Shown piece after piece: positions 41,691 to 44,274 of a DNA stretch of 44,274 bases (its first letter is position 1; each line of letters opens with the position of its first letter). A program made the translations under genes and the position numbers. The notes under the pieces were generated by a model. It did not search any database. It had not been told where the DNA came from and saw only the letters and a program-made list of their open reading frames with translations. This DNA comes from Tubiluchus corallicola (Eukaryota > Priapulida > Priapulimorpha > Priapulimorphida > Tubiluchidae): assembly GCA_030141605.1 (NCBI GenBank), contig JAQGDQ010001025.1:25001-69274 (forward strand). Reading direction: 5' to 3'.

Positions 41691-43749
41691 CTGCAGACCA
41701 CAGGTCAAACCTTTAGTCACAGCTGACCAGACCATAAAATACATCAAATAAGGGTCTGAGTGGTCTAACAGTCACAGCATCGGATTTGTAATACAATAGT
41801 CACTGAATCAACTGTGAACTTCTTATATTTTCTTTTCAGTCGAAACTAATTTCAAAAAAAATCAACAACCATGGATCCACTTTGTTGCCAAGTTAAGTTT
41901 AGGGATATTTGGGGAAAAATGAGAAAAAAAGGCCTGGATAAACCAATCATTCCAATATAATGTGACAAGTCAAGTTAAATAACATAAGTAATTTAAATGT
42001 TGCGAAATGTTATAGTCGTTTATTTTAACATATTAATTTGTATTTTTGTTAAGGGCACTTATACGTCTCACTTGATGTTTGTTATGCTGTACTGTTACGT
42101 TTTTTTTCGTACGTCAGTAAATCTCTAAACCTCCAAGTAATTTAACCGAAAATATAACATTCATAGTTAAATAACACAAAAAGACAAACCCCAAACTGAG
42201 CAATAGGCCTGTCGCATAAGGTGATTTGAGCCACTTTAGGTCGATCTCAATCAACTAAAGTTTCAGGAGCGCTGTAGCCTCCCCGTAGATCCGCCCCTCC
42301 AGCTAGTATCAATTCAAGCTCTGTGGTGGCGCCACCAGTAATTAGAGTCCTGATTAGCGTTAATGCATTGTCATTGAAGTACGTCTTCAAAAAAAACTGT
42401 TGAAATACCATGGTTTCAAATATCTAAACACGGTTAAGAAGCATAAAAATCAGCTTTTCCGTTAAACATAAATTTAATAGAACATATTATTAACACTAAA
42501 GTGGAACTTTTTTGGGACAAAAAGTATAAAAGTATACATGATGGCAAAATAGTATCAGCTACAATTGTTGTACTACAACAGTTCAGTTTAAACAATATTT
42601 TTTCTATTTTACAAAAAATTATAATCACAAATGCATTTATAATAAGTACAATGGGCAATTCATCAAACACTGACTGGCTAACAGGTATATTGTATATGAA
42701 AGCCTTTCAGACAGTAGAAAGATGACTTATAAATTTCACAGACACACGATTGCAAACATTGTTTGTTATTCTACCGGTAGGAATGACATTAAGAAAGTTA
42801 TGTAACTTAACTTACACTAGTGAACAACACATTTAACTTGACACTACTGGCACATACTGTATAACCCTATCTTCTCAGCAGGTTTTGATGTACTAGTTTG
42901 CTTGTTCTTGCTCAAATGATCGTAAAAGAAAAAGTCGTGCCTAATTAGTATCCCCATATGCGGATACAGTCAGTAACTAAATAAAAAATATACATATTTA
43001 ATTAATATCATTATATCATCACATATATATTTCTATATAAAAATATAGAAAACATTCCATCATGCAGTTATAATTACCAATATGTAAAAAAATCAAACAT
43101 CATGCACTATCCTAATAAAAAAAAATTGTAAACACATTCATCAACTAAATTGTATTATTTTAAAAGATACCTTAAACCAATTTTAGGCCTTTGCATGCAG
43201 TACATATCATGCAATGTGTATTGTATAAATATACCTGTACTGCTTCTAGCATCAAGTCAGAAAAATTTATTTATTTTATGGCAGCTTCATTAACATTTCA
43301 TAAACATAAAGCAGAATATACTGGAAAGAAACAGTTGCATTAAAAAACGTAGTCAGAACAATAGATATTTTATCATGTGGAAGCGGGTTTTCTGTTGAAC
43401 TTATAAACCAAGACACGGAGACAAATATAATTCACAATCTTAATCATTCACTATTTCAATAATCACATTCGCAATACAGCAATAATAAAATAATTACTGT
43501 TGTCCAGGCGGTGCCTAAAATGATTACTGTATAGGAAAACTACTGTCATTATTATGTCAAAACACATCTTGGCAATATAATTTCTAAAGTATCATTCCAT
43601 GAACACTAATAACAACTTTAAGAACAAAGCGATTATACTGCCAAATGTCCTTGGAGATTCAAATTTGACGTTCTGTGGTGGGCACCTTGCGTTGTATTTG
43701 AAGTAGTTTACATATGGCCTACAATTCACTTTGAAATTGGGCAAATAAC
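41691..43749. other. Mostly non-coding; one probable transposon scrap
   Basis: Bases 42200-42340 are GC-richer (CCCCGTAGATCCGCCCC, and a palindrome GGTGGCGCCACC near 42324) and look like part of a repeat. The rest is AT-rich with no recognisable exon or tandem repeat. Confidence 0.4.
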
Positions 43750-44274
43750 ATGCTGTTTCCTTTCCTGCCACAGTGGTTCTTTACTGGCGGGACATTGAAT
43801 TCATACAGCTATTTTGAATTCATACAGGACATCATATTTAATGCTCCATTCCCCGTTTATGGGGATTTAAGTAATCCTTTCGACAGTTTAAATCACACAC
43901 TACTATGTTGGGAAAATTTGAAGAAACTTGGATTCGAACAATCAGCATTAAAATTAGTTAATGATTACCTACAAAATAGAAAGCAGCGAGTTAAAATAAA
44001 ATACAACATTCTCAGATTGGGCTAACATTCAAGAAGGTATCCCACAGGGTACACTGTTGGGACCTCTACTGTTTAACCTTTTTATGTACAATATTTTTAA
44101 CGTTTTACCACATTCAAGTATTACGCAATATGCAGGCGACACGACGATTTATCTGGCTCACGAGAACATCAGCATTGCAAAACACTACTTAGAAAAAGAG
44201 ATAAAGACTATCAACATGGCATTTAATTATTACAAGTTAAAAATGAACAGTGATAAAAAGGAATTTATGGTATT
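43750..44274 (+). pseudogene. Non-LTR reverse transcriptase fragment, running off the window
   Basis: The first frame contains VYGDLSNPFDSLNHTLL (RT motif A region, usually DLSKAFDSV-x-H) and LKLVNDYLQNRKQRVKI. After a frameshift near 44005-44025 a second frame has EGIPQGTLLGPLLFNLFM (motif B) and QYAGDTTIYLA, where the catalytic (Y/F)ADD is changed to YAGD. It then continues open to the window end. The order and spacing are those of CR1/jockey-type LINEs. Frameshift plus the lost catalytic aspartate show it is dead. Confidence 0.8.

Overview
This is AT-rich animal nuclear DNA, not bacterial or viral. Short exons are bounded by GT/AG splice sites, introns run to kilobases, and the window is dense with transposon relics: LTR and non-LTR retroelements, mariner/Tc1, a piggyBac-like MITE, BEL/Pao gag, a THAP-type transposase and a 5S-headed retroposon. 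An invertebrate is likely. The mariner helix-turn-helix type, BEL/Pao and a 5S head of invertebrate type would fit an arthropod, but nothing here fixes the phylum. Most long open frames are chance, repeat or transposon frames; the host genes are in short exons found by splice phase and motif.

Left part (1-16 kb). A 5S rRNA-headed retroposon (133-670) has an exact 11-bp target duplication. A TIR element follows (1004-2005). A minus-strand glycosyltransferase-8 gene (GXYLT-like) contributes a membrane-anchor exon (5798-5988) and the start of its catalytic domain (2599-2779), joined in phase across a 3-kb intron that holds a piggyBac-like MITE. A collapsed mariner lies upstream (6304-6890). A plus-strand beta-1,3-glycosyltransferase (GT31) gene runs 8218-11117. 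It is damaged by a frameshift, an LTR plus primer-binding site between its anchor and catalytic parts, a 158-bp exon segment repeated four times, and a second MITE copy in its intron. A 1.5-kb LTR with primer site and the 3' end of a non-LTR element follow.

Middle (16-33.7 kb). A PGM3-like first exon lies at 16364-16470. A broken BEL/Pao gag (minus) is interrupted by a 0.97-kb insert. Three plus-strand exons (19144-20646) encode a P2X7-type zinc 'ballast' domain. Then comes a duplicated micro-exon gene on the plus strand (23.1-29.0 kb) whose introns are far better conserved between copies than its exons. It carries a BBE-type FAD-oxidase pseudogene. Pieces of a THAP-associated transposase family lie on both strands (29.0-33.3 kb). 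At about 33.6 kb a CCAAT/E-box promoter-like patch sits over a minus-strand exon resembling a mitochondrial presequence.

Right part (33.7-44.3 kb). A second copy of the micro-exon locus (33755-39808) carries a 1.4-kb solo LTR and two young tandem arrays: a 23-bp repeat with a 184-bp higher-order period, and a 22-bp repeat. Both arrays exist only as seeds in the first copy. The rest is sparse: a Tc1 relic, small tandem repeats, and a decayed reverse transcriptase running off the window end.

The features that best repay a second look are the micro-exon locus (fast exons in slow introns), the 5S-headed retroposon and the satellite expansion.
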